Shown one piece after another: positions 41,213 through 51,800 of a stretch of 63,914 bases of DNA. Source of the stretch: Dysgonomonas sp. ZJ279 (GTDB lineage Bacteria; Bacteroidota; Bacteroidia; Bacteroidales; Dysgonomonadaceae). Every line of letters starts with the position of its first letter. Within the stretch, counting starts at the first letter, position 1. The stretch spans positions 1-63,914 of the forward strand of contig NZ_JAAKEL010000018.1 in the NCBI RefSeq assembly GCF_011039205.1, given 5' to 3'. The translations under genes and the position numbers were made by a program. A model generated the notes under the pieces. That model was not told the origin of the DNA, did no database searches, and saw nothing but the letters and a program-made list of their open reading frames with translations.

Positions 41213-41944
41213 TTATTCCTTCCTCTCGGATTCCACTGTATAAACGAAACTGTCGGCACGATAATAACCAACATTCCATTCTACTGCCCGACCTCCCGGA
41301 TCGTAAACGAAACGTTTCCTTTTCAAGATAGGCTCGCCTTGTTTCAATCCTAATTTATCGGCAAGAAAGCGGTCGGCAAGCATAGCGCTCACCTGTTCTT
41401 TCGAGAGCTTGGCTATGACATTGTATTCTTTGAGTATATCATAAAGCATTCTCGAAAAATCCTCAGTTTCTTTTAATCCGATGCGAGGATTGAAATAAGA
41501 AACAAAGTAAACAAATGGATTATCCAGGCTACCTCTCAAACGTTCAAGCTTCATAACCTTAGTTTCACCAGTAATATGAAAAAAATTGCATAGATCTTCA
41601 TCAGGATGAATCCAGCTGACATGCAGATCGTAATTTTTCACCTCAAGACCCATCATCTTCATCTCCTGCGAAAAACTAAGCCAATTATTAGCATTAGAAG
41701 TAATAGCCGTATTGGCAACTACTGTTCCAACCCCCTTCTTTCTAATCAACAAACCATCATAGACCAATTTATTGATAGCCTGACGCAATGTACTTCGCGA
41801 AATGCCAAGCTGTTGAGACAGATCGACTTCGTTAGGAAGCATTTTTCCACTCTTATACTCGGGTTTCAAAATTTCCTTTCTTATCTGATTCTCAATCTGA
41901 ATATATAAAGGAACAGGGCTGTTGTAATCTAATACTATTTTCAT
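41213..41944 (-). CDS. GntR family regulator, HutC/UTRA type
   Basis: 243 residues. The N-terminal winged helix (about 5-75) shows PLYIQIENQIRKEIL, LPNEVDLSQQLGISRSTLRQ and GLLIRKKGVGTVV. A UTRA ligand-binding domain follows (LERLRGSLDNPFVYFVSYFN to the end). UTRA regulators sense sugars or sugar phosphates. It lies 97 bases after the GH92 lipoprotein gene on the same strand, so it is a likely regulator of the mannose/N-glycan genes; the effector may be mannose-6-phosphate or a related sugar phosphate (inference). Confidence 0.9.
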   Translation of the reverse strand: MKIVLDYNSPVPLYIQIENQIRKEILKPEYKSGKMLPNEVDLSQQLGISRSTLRQAINKLVYDGLLIRKKGVGTVVANTAITSNANNWLSFSQEMKMMGLEVKNYDLHVSWIHPDEDLCNFFHITGETKVMKLERLRGSLDNPFVYFVSYFNPRIGLKETEDFSRMLYDILKEYNVIAKLSKEQVSAMLADRFLADKLGLKQGEPILKRKRFVYDPGGRAVEWNVGYYRADSFVYTVESERKE

Positions 41945-42041
41945 TCTTTCTCCTCCTATTTTTCTAAATCACTAAAAAGAGATTCAGAGACCATAACCTT
42001 CAATAAATAAAGGCTCCGGATTAATGGTGACACTATGTCTG

Positions 42042-44396
42042 TTATTTGTTTTTCACATACAACTTAGTCTTACCGGGTTCGGAGATAGAAGGAGCCACAG
42101 AATCATCCGCAGTACCCCATGATTCGTTTGGCTTATTGCCCAACACGAATTTAATCTCTGCTCCGTTTCTTATATCGTTATATGTGATATATGTTTTATT
42201 ATATTCTTTTCCATTAAGATACATCGCTTGGATATACACGTTTTCTTTACTGTAATTCTCAGTTGTCATTAGTACTTTATTACCGTTTTCCAACGTCATT
42301 TCTACTGATTCCAAGCCCGGCGATCCGATAGCATATATATTGCTTGACGGACATGTAGGATAGAAGCCCATCGAGTTGAAAATATACCAAGCCGACATTT
42401 GTCCGCAATCGTCATTACCACTCAACGATTCGGGAGTATTTCCGTATAAGTTATCTAATACATAACGAATCTTCTCCTGACCTTTCCACGGTTGTTTCAC
42501 GTAATTGTACAAATAAAGAATCTGATGACAAGGCTCATTACCATGCCAGTAAGCACCTATGCGCCCTTGAATATCGTGAGCACCCGGAATATCTTCGGGA
42601 AGCACCATCGTAAACATCGAATCTAAACGCTGTGTAAAAATCTGATTGCCACCCATTTCGTTGATGTATCCCTGAACATCTTGCGGCACATACCATGTAT
42701 ATTGATATGTAAATCCTTCGGTAATATCTCCCCAGCCATGTATCGATCCCGGTCCTGTGTAAGCAATCGGGTCGAATGGTGTACGCCAGTTGCCTTCAGA
42801 ATCGCGACCGCGCATAAATTTAGATTCGGGATCTATAATATTCTGATATGATAACGCACGATTCAGGAAATAATTATAATCATCTTCTTTTCCCAGTTTT
42901 TTAGCTGCCATGGCGATACAATAATCGTCGTAAGCATATTCCAAGGTTTTCGATACGGATTCAGGCTCTTTATCGAAAGGTACCCATCCTATTGTTCTAT
43001 ATTCGGGTAAACGGTCATAATTAGGATTCATGGCTGTCGTTTTCATTGCTTCGTAAGCACGCTCGTAGTTAAAGCCTTGTATATCTTTAACAATAGCATC
43101 AGCAATAACAGATACGGCATGGTAGCCAATCATGCACCATGTCTCATTTCCATAGAACGACCAGATAGGCAACATACTTTCCACACTTTGATCGTAATGT
43201 GCCAGCATCGAATTAATCATATCGGCATTACGAGACGGATTAATCAGATTAAGTAAAGGGTGATGAGCTCTATATGTATCCCAAAGAGAAAACACAGTAT
43301 AATTTGTAAAATTTTCAGAAGTATGAATATTTGAATCGTGACCTCTGTATTTTTTATCTAAATCTTCGTAAATAAACGGATGAAGCGAAGCATGGTAAAC
43401 AGATGTATAGAAAGTTTCCATTTGCTCTTTAGTGCCCTTCACCTTGAACTTACTCAGCTCTTTAGCCCATGCCAGTTCTCCTTTTTCTTTTAGTGTACCG
43501 AAGTTTTCATTTTTCAGTTCTTTCATATTCCCGAAAGCCCCCGCTGTTCCAGTAGACGAAATAGCGACTTTAACTTCTATTTCTGCACCATCTTTAGCAT
43601 CGAAATCCATCCATGCCATCAGTTTAGTGCCATAAGCTACACGGTCGCTACGGAAACGTTTTGTATTATAAATTACAGGTTTGCCATCTTGCATAATACC
43701 TGAATTGAGGAACGGTTTAGAGAAAGTCGCTGCAAAATAGACATAGCGCTCCGGACCCCAACCATTCACCAGTTTGAAACCGCAAATAGTCGAATCATTT
43801 TCTATTCTCACTTGAGACCATGTTGTTTTAAACATCAACACATGCTCAAGATCAATCATCACAAAAGCACTGTCTGTCTTAGGGAATGTAAATTTAAAGA
43901 TACCGGAGTGTTCACCTGATGTCATTTCGGCTTTTACGCCATAGTCCAATAAGTCTACACCATAGTAGTTAGGTGATGCCCATTCTTGATCGTGGCTATA
44001 ACGCGAACGATAGCCATCGTCGGGTTTATCATGAGTTCCCGGCTCAAATTTCTTAGTACCTGTTCCCGGTATGAATAAGAAGTCACCAAGATCGGGAATA
44101 CCTGTTCCACTCAAATGAGTAAGACTGAATCCCAATATTGTCATGTGATTATATTTATAACCCGATGCTGCATCGTAGTAATCTCTATCTGTATCGGGAC
44201 TGATCTGTATGCCGCCAAAAGGTAATTGAGTACCCGGATATACGTTACCAAAGCCCGATGTCCCTACAAAGGGATTAACATAGGCATTGAGTGACAAGTC
44301 AGCCGACTTTTCCTCAAAAACTTCCTTGTTTTTACAAGAAAAAAAGAGTAGTGTAGTTAAAACTAAAAATGCAATTTGGAGTAACCTGTTGTTCAT
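42042..44396 (-). CDS. GH92 family alpha-mannosidase lipoprotein
   Basis: 784 residues. A lipoprotein signal (FLVLTTLLFFSC) puts Cys near residue 21. The GH92 N-terminal beta domain shows NPFVGTSGFGNVYPGTQLPF and the catalytic alpha-barrel has SLWDTYRAHHPLLNL, HGNEPCHQILYLYNY (Glu near residue 618, the usual general acid) and GNDDCGQMSAWYIFNSMG (near 662, catalytic base region). GH92 enzymes are Ca2+-dependent exo-alpha-mannosidases that trim N-glycans or yeast mannan. It is separated from the MFS gene upstream by a terminator and followed by GntR. Confidence 0.94.
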   Translation of the reverse strand: MNNRLLQIAFLVLTTLLFFSCKNKEVFEEKSADLSLNAYVNPFVGTSGFGNVYPGTQLPFGGIQISPDTDRDYYDAASGYKYNHMTILGFSLTHLSGTGIPDLGDFLFIPGTGTKKFEPGTHDKPDDGYRSRYSHDQEWASPNYYGVDLLDYGVKAEMTSGEHSGIFKFTFPKTDSAFVMIDLEHVLMFKTTWSQVRIENDSTICGFKLVNGWGPERYVYFAATFSKPFLNSGIMQDGKPVIYNTKRFRSDRVAYGTKLMAWMDFDAKDGAEIEVKVAISSTGTAGAFGNMKELKNENFGTLKEKGELAWAKELSKFKVKGTKEQMETFYTSVYHASLHPFIYEDLDKKYRGHDSNIHTSENFTNYTVFSLWDTYRAHHPLLNLINPSRNADMINSMLAHYDQSVESMLPIWSFYGNETWCMIGYHAVSVIADAIVKDIQGFNYERAYEAMKTTAMNPNYDRLPEYRTIGWVPFDKEPESVSKTLEYAYDDYCIAMAAKKLGKEDDYNYFLNRALSYQNIIDPESKFMRGRDSEGNWRTPFDPIAYTGPGSIHGWGDITEGFTYQYTWYVPQDVQGYINEMGGNQIFTQRLDSMFTMVLPEDIPGAHDIQGRIGAYWHGNEPCHQILYLYNYVKQPWKGQEKIRYVLDNLYGNTPESLSGNDDCGQMSAWYIFNSMGFYPTCPSSNIYAIGSPGLESVEMTLENGNKVLMTTENYSKENVYIQAMYLNGKEYNKTYITYNDIRNGAEIKFVLGNKPNESWGTADDSVAPSISEPGKTKLYVKNK

Positions 44397-44441
44397 AGTT
44401 GTTTTTAAATTTGAAATAAAGACAATTATATCTTTTACAAA

Positions 44442-44477
44442 AAGCGGGAAGAAAATAAACTATCTTTTGTCCCGCTT
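44442..44477 (-). terminator. Terminator after the MFS transporter gene
   Basis: AAGCGGGA (44442-44449) pairs with TCCCGCTT (44470-44477) across a 20-nt loop with partial inner pairing; on the minus strand the stem ends in CCCGCTTTTT. It splits the mannose operon from the GH92 lipoprotein gene. Confidence 0.75.
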
Positions 44478-44520
44478 ATATAGTGTAAAAATAAACAATA
44501 AAATCTAACAATCGCAAATT

Positions 44521-45693
44521 TTACCCTTTAACCTTAATCTTTATTCCATATGCACAATAAAGCAAGTAGATCATACATATTGTGATAATTAGCAACGAAC
44601 CTCTCTGGCTACCGAATGCATCTGCACAAATACCCATAATAGGTGGGATAATTGCGCCACCGGCCACACCGGTAATCATCAATCCCGATACCTCATTCGC
44701 TTTCTTTGGATAATGCTGCATAGCCATCGAATATATAACAGCAAATATACTGGAAGATGCAAATGCGATGAGACAGACCATAGCCAGTATGAATGGTTGT
44801 GAATCGGCGACAAACAATCCGCACATTGCAAACAAAGCAATTATCATATTTATACGAAAGTATGCTTTCTCAGGTACTTTACTTAATAAGAATGCGCCAA
44901 TAAGTGTACCTATGGTACGTGCTGCAAAATACCAACTTGTGCCATAACCCGCTGCTTCTTTTTCCATACCTAAACGTTCGATCAAAAGTTTGGGTGTTGC
45001 AATATTCATTCCTACATCGAGACCAACGATCGCAAGTATTCCAAAAAACAGAAGTAAAATCTTTTTATCGCCAAGCAATGCCAACGTCTGACCAAGTGTA
45101 GATGGTTTCTCCTCCGATTTTTCTTCATCTATCTTTATAAAGAATAACCATACAGTCGAAACCAAGGTTACCCCGGCAAAGATAGGGAACATCATCTCCC
45201 AACTACCCAAATGTAAAGAGCACGCTCCCGCAATAATAGGCCCGAGAAAAGAAGAAATTGCTTTGATAAACTGTCCGGCAGTGAGGCTGCTCGTCAATTT
45301 ATCTCCTTTTACCACATTCGTCAATAACGGATTCAGCGATACCTGAAGTATTGTATTACCTATCCCCAACAGAGCAAATGCGAGATAGCAAGTCACTTCA
45401 CTAAAATCTATTACAGGAAGAATCATTCCCATAAAAGTAAACAGCATACTGATCAGCACCGTATTCTTACGCCCTATCTTATTCGTTAACAATGCCGTAG
45501 GAACTGACAATATAAAGAACCAGATAAATACCATCGAAGGTAAAAAGCCTGCTTGCGTTTCCGTCCATCCGAAGTGTTCCTTCGCGTAAGTTACCGAGAC
45601 ACCGACCAAGTCGCAGAACCCCATGATGAAGAATCCGAAAAGAACAGGTAGTACTTTAGCGTACGATATTTTCTGTGTTTGTTGTATTTCCAT
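44521..45693 (-). CDS. MFS sugar transporter
   Basis: 390 residues with about twelve hydrophobic segments. It resembles the FucP-like/sugar:H+ symporter branch of the major facilitator superfamily (LPVLFGFFIMGFCDLVGVS at the start, then TNKIGRKNTVLIS, the loop 2-3 motif). It lies 28 bases after the GH92 gene (45722) in the same operon, which points to mannose or short manno-oligosaccharides as the substrate. Confidence 0.88.
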   Translation of the reverse strand: MEIQQTQKISYAKVLPVLFGFFIMGFCDLVGVSVTYAKEHFGWTETQAGFLPSMVFIWFFILSVPTALLTNKIGRKNTVLISMLFTFMGMILPVIDFSEVTCYLAFALLGIGNTILQVSLNPLLTNVVKGDKLTSSLTAGQFIKAISSFLGPIIAGACSLHLGSWEMMFPIFAGVTLVSTVWLFFIKIDEEKSEEKPSTLGQTLALLGDKKILLLFFGILAIVGLDVGMNIATPKLLIERLGMEKEAAGYGTSWYFAARTIGTLIGAFLLSKVPEKAYFRINMIIALFAMCGLFVADSQPFILAMVCLIAFASSSIFAVIYSMAMQHYPKKANEVSGLMITGVAGGAIIPPIMGICADAFGSQRGSLLIITICMIYLLYCAYGIKIKVKG

Positions 45694-45721
45694 AGTATTA
45701 GATTTTAATCTTATTATTAGA

Positions 45722-48700
45722 TTATTTAGCTATTCCCCAATTCTTATTCGGCTCTGCTCCCATTTGTAATTCGAGAATACCACCATTCAATAAATCCTTT
45801 GCAGGAAATTTGAATGAATTTAATGTCTCGCCATTCAGTTTGGCAGATTGGATATACTTATTGTTGCGTGAAGCATCTTTTGCTTTTATTACAAACTGTT
45901 TTCCACGTCCAAATCTTTCACCCAGATCAATTACTGTTTCTTCGAATAATGGGCTGGCTATTTCATATACAGGCTCTACGTTTGTACCTCCATCTGTTTG
46001 GAACAACCCTATTGCAGCCATTATAAACCATGCACTCATCTGACCTTGATCTTCGTCTCCCAAATAAGCATTTGCAAAATCATGCCCATAGTAGCGATCC
46101 ATTATAGAACGGCTCCATCGCTGTGTTTGCCAAGGTTGATCCACCCAGTTAAACAAGAATGCAAAATGCATAGATTGCTGATTACCTTGCACTACCGGAA
46201 AATCCCAATATTGGTCGCCAGGTGCATTGTAGCGCCAAGGCTCACTTGCTTCGAATCCCCAAGTCAAACGATCGATAAAGTTTTTCTTACCAATCATATC
46301 GGCCAATGCAGGAACATCTTGCGGCACAAAGAATGTCAACTGCCACGCATTACCTTCTACATAATGATGATTGGCTCCCGATTTGAACGGATCGAAATCT
46401 TTCACCCAATTGCCATCACTATTTCGTAAGCGAGCATAGCCTGTTTCAGGATCGATCGCATTACGCCACCAATTACCTCTATCGGCAAATACTTTATAAT
46501 CGGTATCTTTGCCCAATGCTTTCGCCAATTGTGAAACCGTCCAGTCGTCGAACGAATATTCCAGTGTATTAGAAAAACGTCCTTTGTCGGCAGGCACAAA
46601 TTTATATTTAAGATAGACTTCCAAATCTCTGTTTCCGGCAAATCCACCGCCTACGCTTTGAGGTAACGTTGTTTGCATTTTCTTCACTGCTTCGAACATC
46701 TTCTCTGCATCATAATTGCGGATTCCCATTTGATATGTACTAACCAGCAATGGGATTTCATGCTCACCTACCATTACAGGAATATACTCCATACCCGCAG
46801 GACCTTTAGCCAACCAGCCATTAGCATCGTACATCGCCAATTGAGATTTAACCCAACGGGACGACCATTCAGGGGTTACCAGATTCCAAAGTTGATTCAG
46901 ATTCCAGAATGTATTCCAGAATGCATCACAACCTAAAGCTACAGCATCGGGATCAGTAAACTTTTGTATTTTCTCAGTAGCATCAACCCATCTGCCATCC
47001 ACATCGCTAAATGTATTGCGGCAATATGCACGGTACATATTTGTGTAGAAACGCATCTTTTCGCGTTGATCGTTACTTTTTACCGATATTCTAGTCAGAA
47101 GATCATTCCATACATTACGCTGATTATTACGGACTGCTTCGAAATCCCATCCGAACGGATCGGCAACCTCTTCTTTTAGATTCTTTCTCGCTCCATCTAA
47201 ATCGACATACGAAATAGCTGTGCGTGATTGGACAACAGGATTGGTATGTGTATCAAATTCTACATATGAACCTACACGCTCAGGATTTTGAGCTATTATT
47301 GGTTGGTTTTCGGTTAGATTATCGTTAATCCATCCTCCGAACTTCTTAATATCCTGATCGAATTCGATTACAAAAAATACAATATAATCCTGATCGGCAT
47401 CTTCAGACCAAACATTTTTAGACTGTTGTTTACTAAATCCTTCTACTTTACGAGGTCCGACCTGACGAATTTCTGCTTCCAGAATATTGAAATTGTATTC
47501 GCATGGTATTTGCAGATCAATCATTATACGAGAATCGGTAGCTTTAGGATACGTATAGCGTTGAAAACTACAACGGTTTGTAGCGGTGAGTTCTGCTTTT
47601 ATTTTAGAATCGATCAGATCGACTTTATAATAACCTACAGGTGCTTCTTCGGTTGTTTTGTCGAATGCCGAACGGTAACCATCGTTTTTCACGAGGCTCG
47701 ACTGATCTCCTATCTTTGTTTTCAATGGTCCGTTAGTAGGCATTATACCTAATCCGCCCATTGTCCACTCATGAATATGGCTGAATGTACCAATGCTTTC
47801 GAATGAAGGATCATACCCTGCTTGCCATCCCGCTTTTTGATTGTCAGGACTTAGCTTCACCATACTAAATGGCATCCATGGACCGGGAGCGATCATCCAA
47901 CGTGAATGCGCTGTACCCATACGTGTATCTATATAATCGGCAGGAGTTATTGCTCTTTGAGGAGCTCGCTGAACGGTACCACTTTCGATAGGGCGTTTAT
48001 CTATCAAAACAACGTATTTGCTATCTGTTTTCGATTTAACAGCAGGCATAGGAGCTTCAAGAATGTAGCGCCCTTTCTCCAGTTTTTGTTCTAGAATACT
48101 TTTACCATCCAATAGCACACTTACAGTAGGGTTTCCTTCAAGATGTTCTATATCGATCAATAACGGTTGAGCTTTTAAGTCTGCTAATTCATAATCAGCA
48201 GTTTTTATACTGCGGATATAAGCCGAGTTATCCACTGCTTGCACTTTTGCATTAGCAGGTCCTTCCAAACGTATATCATCGAATGTCAGCCAAGAACCTT
48301 CTAAATTCGTTAGTGTGATTTCATTTCCGCCTTTACGAATAAGATCAGCAGGAAGCGGAATTTCGATCGTATGATTCAGATGTTTATCCGATTTTCCAAT
48401 CAAAGCCGCTTCACCGTTTCCTTTAGGCAATGCATATTTCCACGATTTACCATTTACCCCTACTCTAAACAATGGCGGTTTTTGGTCACTTGTATCAAGA
48501 ATATCAATAACCAGTTTCCAATCTCCTTTCGTTGCATTCTCCATTCTAAATAGAATATTTAATACATGGGTACGAATACCGGCTGTACCACTTGTTCCAC
48601 CCCATTTGTCGTCGGGTCCGGGTAATACGTAAGGCCAGTCTTTAGCCGGAGTCGATTTACCTATAAGGAAAAAACGATCTTCCCAACCGAAATCGTGAGC

Positions 48701-48850
48701 CAGAAAGTCTTTATAGGCATCGGGCGATAAGGTAAATTCGTTCGAACTACCGTCTTTCACTCCCATTTGCCAAACAACATTCGATTTCTGTGCATAGCAC
48801 ATCTGTATGGTAAATGCGAAAAGAAGTAAACTAAGTTTTATGATTTTCAT
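45722..48850 (-). CDS. GH92 family glycosidase with N-terminal accessory domain and Gln at the general-acid position
   Basis: 1042 residues. It has a signal peptide (LSLLLFAFTIQMCYA), then a beta-sandwich domain (about 22-215, VVWQMGVKDGS to GSWLTFDDIRLEG) that is shared with the GH38 protein next door. The GH92 core starts near residue 300 (ITPADYIDTRMGTAHS). GDEDQGQMSAWFIMAAIG (near 936) corresponds to the base region, but the acid motif HGNEP of the sister enzyme reads QGNQQSMH (near 890). So Glu is replaced by Gln, a change reported for GH92 members that act on mannosyl-phosphate. It lies in the same operon as GH38 and MFS. Confidence 0.92.
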   Translation of the reverse strand: MKIIKLSLLLFAFTIQMCYAQKSNVVWQMGVKDGSSNEFTLSPDAYKDFLAHDFGWEDRFFLIGKSTPAKDWPYVLPGPDDKWGGTSGTAGIRTHVLNILFRMENATKGDWKLVIDILDTSDQKPPLFRVGVNGKSWKYALPKGNGEAALIGKSDKHLNHTIEIPLPADLIRKGGNEITLTNLEGSWLTFDDIRLEGPANAKVQAVDNSAYIRSIKTADYELADLKAQPLLIDIEHLEGNPTVSVLLDGKSILEQKLEKGRYILEAPMPAVKSKTDSKYVVLIDKRPIESGTVQRAPQRAITPADYIDTRMGTAHSRWMIAPGPWMPFSMVKLSPDNQKAGWQAGYDPSFESIGTFSHIHEWTMGGLGIMPTNGPLKTKIGDQSSLVKNDGYRSAFDKTTEEAPVGYYKVDLIDSKIKAELTATNRCSFQRYTYPKATDSRIMIDLQIPCEYNFNILEAEIRQVGPRKVEGFSKQQSKNVWSEDADQDYIVFFVIEFDQDIKKFGGWINDNLTENQPIIAQNPERVGSYVEFDTHTNPVVQSRTAISYVDLDGARKNLKEEVADPFGWDFEAVRNNQRNVWNDLLTRISVKSNDQREKMRFYTNMYRAYCRNTFSDVDGRWVDATEKIQKFTDPDAVALGCDAFWNTFWNLNQLWNLVTPEWSSRWVKSQLAMYDANGWLAKGPAGMEYIPVMVGEHEIPLLVSTYQMGIRNYDAEKMFEAVKKMQTTLPQSVGGGFAGNRDLEVYLKYKFVPADKGRFSNTLEYSFDDWTVSQLAKALGKDTDYKVFADRGNWWRNAIDPETGYARLRNSDGNWVKDFDPFKSGANHHYVEGNAWQLTFFVPQDVPALADMIGKKNFIDRLTWGFEASEPWRYNAPGDQYWDFPVVQGNQQSMHFAFLFNWVDQPWQTQRWSRSIMDRYYGHDFANAYLGDEDQGQMSAWFIMAAIGLFQTDGGTNVEPVYEIASPLFEETVIDLGERFGRGKQFVIKAKDASRNNKYIQSAKLNGETLNSFKFPAKDLLNGGILELQMGAEPNKNWGIAK

Positions 48851-48888
48851 GATAAATACACATTTAGTACGATTATTCTTATCTGATA

Positions 48889-51800
48889 TTACAGTTTCAA
48901 TCTGATAAATTTATTTTCAAATGGTTTGAATTTAAATTTTTTCAACCCGCTTTGTTCAATTTCTTCTATTGCATTAACAATAGAAAATGTCAGCGGATTT
49001 CCATTGCGATCCAAGATACTAAAATTACTTTCTACTCCATCCAGCTCCCTAACATTTATCAGAATATATCCATCCTCGACAGAAGGTGTAGAAGATGTCA
49101 TCAAGAAGTTTTCTTTGTTGATATGGAATGCAGAATAGTCTGCCGCCTTACCATTATCTTTACCCACAGGCATCACTCGTGCATATAGTGGAACACGGGA
49201 GCTCCAGCCAAACTTAGTCGCTTTGGTATTCGATGTATCGTCAGAAGATGTCAAGTAATAACTCCAGCGGAATTCGCCTTCTTGCGATGCACGGAAATTT
49301 GTAGTCCAATAGTTATTCATCACATACGAGAATACATGCGGTTTTTCATATTCTTTTTTATATTGAAACGGTCCGGTTAAAATAGAACCTAATTGAACCA
49401 GTGGAACAATATCGCTACCTACTATAAACTGCGCTTTATCATTTCGGGCAGTCACAAAGTTCTGAACAGTGTTCCAACTTGTAGACGTTCCAGTCAATTG
49501 ATTTTCGCCAGCAGTCAAGATGCCACCCTGCACATCAAATGCCAATTTAGAATTATCCAGTTTGAATGGGAAAGCAACATAAATAGCTGTAGGATCTGTC
49601 TCGGGTAGTCTTTTCATTGCATAAGCCAACTCGATACGTTTTGTATTATGGAACAGACGAACTTCAATTTTCACTCCGAATTTTTCTTCACAGCATCCCG
49701 ATTTACCACTAATATTAATTGTTTGATAAATAGCTCCGTTTGCTCCCATTGTTACGTCACAATTAGTTAACCCATTACGTTTGTAATCAGTCACTACATA
49801 GCGCTCCATCTGCTGACGGTTATCGAGTTTCTCGTATATAAATTCACCTAAGCCCCATTCGGAATCAGTATCAACCATTTCCTTATTAAGCTGCTTATCA
49901 TACAGGCTTACGATAGCTCCTTTATCAGGATCAACAACCAATTTATAAAATTCATTTTCCAATACACCTATTGCAATATCTTCTATAACAGATGGTTTTT
50001 TAGCTGCAGATAACTTAGGTGCTACAGTTTTATCTTCTACAATCTCATACGTTTTATAGCCCATCGCAGGAATATTTTCAGCATAAATAGCATAATATGT
50101 TCCTTCGTTACGCGAACGAATAGGTTGCGTTTTTAGAGCCTTTCCGTCTTTATCTATCAATTTAAATGGTTTATCGCGAGGAATAACTTCATGATCGATA
50201 TACATAACAATCATCTCCGAACGCACCCAGCTAAGTGTATTGAAGAACGTAATAGTAGGGTTTTTACCTCTCATCAAATCACCTTGAAGTATACCTCCTG
50301 ATGTTTCATAAAGCATCTGCGTATTTTTCAAAGCATCCCATACGTAAGCCGATTTTTCGGCCCATTGCACCTGACTATTTTCAGCCATCGGATCGCTAAT
50401 ACTTTCCGCTGCACCAAATGTATGCTCATCATAGAACAGTATATTTTCGTGAATGCGACGAATCTTCTCATGTGTTTGGGCAGGCAATAATAATCCTTTA
50501 AGACGAGCCATGGACAATAAGCCTTCGACTGCGATTAAATCAGAATGAGTTTTGCGGGATGCACCTGTTTCTCTGGCTGCCGAACCGAAACCATCCGTCC
50601 ACCAGTCGGGATATGCAACACGTTGAGTTTCTATTTTATCTTTATAATTTTCTGTTACATAATCCATAAACTCATGTGCTAATGAACTTCTAAGCTTTGG
50701 ATATGCGTATTTTTCATTCCAATCACGGATCAATCGGCTTTCGACCATCGAAGGAGGCGAATTGTCTGTAAAGTATCCCGAATATTGAACACCGACCGCA
50801 TCGAACGGGTAATCACGATTATCCAGATTCTGCAAATAATAAAATACACGCGGAGCGATTTTGTCCGCATCGCCATGCTCTATACCAAAAAAATTACCTG
50901 TATTGTAGTGATCGGCACGATAGGTATAGATCGGTTTTCCCGATGGTGATTCCCAACGGAATACAGTTGGTTTATCGAATGGGATCAATGCCCTGTGACC
51001 ATGCTCTCCCATCCATACATATTTCACACCAAGATCGGGAAGATAATCAGCCAGACACCATGCAATACCGTTCACATCGTTTTGCATAGCCGTATATACA
51101 GGAATATCGCGTTTCTTAAATTCACGAATAGGCTCTAGGAATGTTTTGAAAGAGTTCTCATCAACAATCTCCGACATATTGAAGAACATTGCCGCAACCT
51201 CAATCTGTCCGTTATCTATATATTTCTTTAGCTTATTAATCTGTTCCTGCGGACGATTATGCAAATATTCACGCACAGCCCAAGCGGCTTCGCATGTCCA
51301 ACGGAATTTAGCATCATCGGGATAATTCTCTGTAAGTTCGCAATACTCGATAGCATAATCTATATAACGGAGATGCTCCGTTAATATTTCTGTTTGAGGC
51401 TTGGTATAACCTATATCGGTATGTGTATGCTGAACAAGATACATTGTCCACTTCTTAATAGGTGCTAGTTTAATTGTGGTAGCATCTACAACTTTCGATT
51501 TAGATACAATTTCTGCCAACACATTTTTATCAGCAGTTGCTTCCGGAACTGTCGTCTCTAATGTATTTACACCTTTATTCAGTTTGTAGTTAGTAGTAGG
51601 GATACCCTCCATTTTGACACTTACAGTCTGAGGTTTATTATCCCAATTAACTACATAGAGTTTCAACGGTTGACGGAGTTCTTTATTCTTACCATATATC
51701 AAAGCCGGAATAGCTGTTGTACCAAAAAGAGTAACACTCTTCGTTGGTTTAGCTAAAACGACTGATTTATCGGCTGACAATTCAATATTATCGAAAGCAA

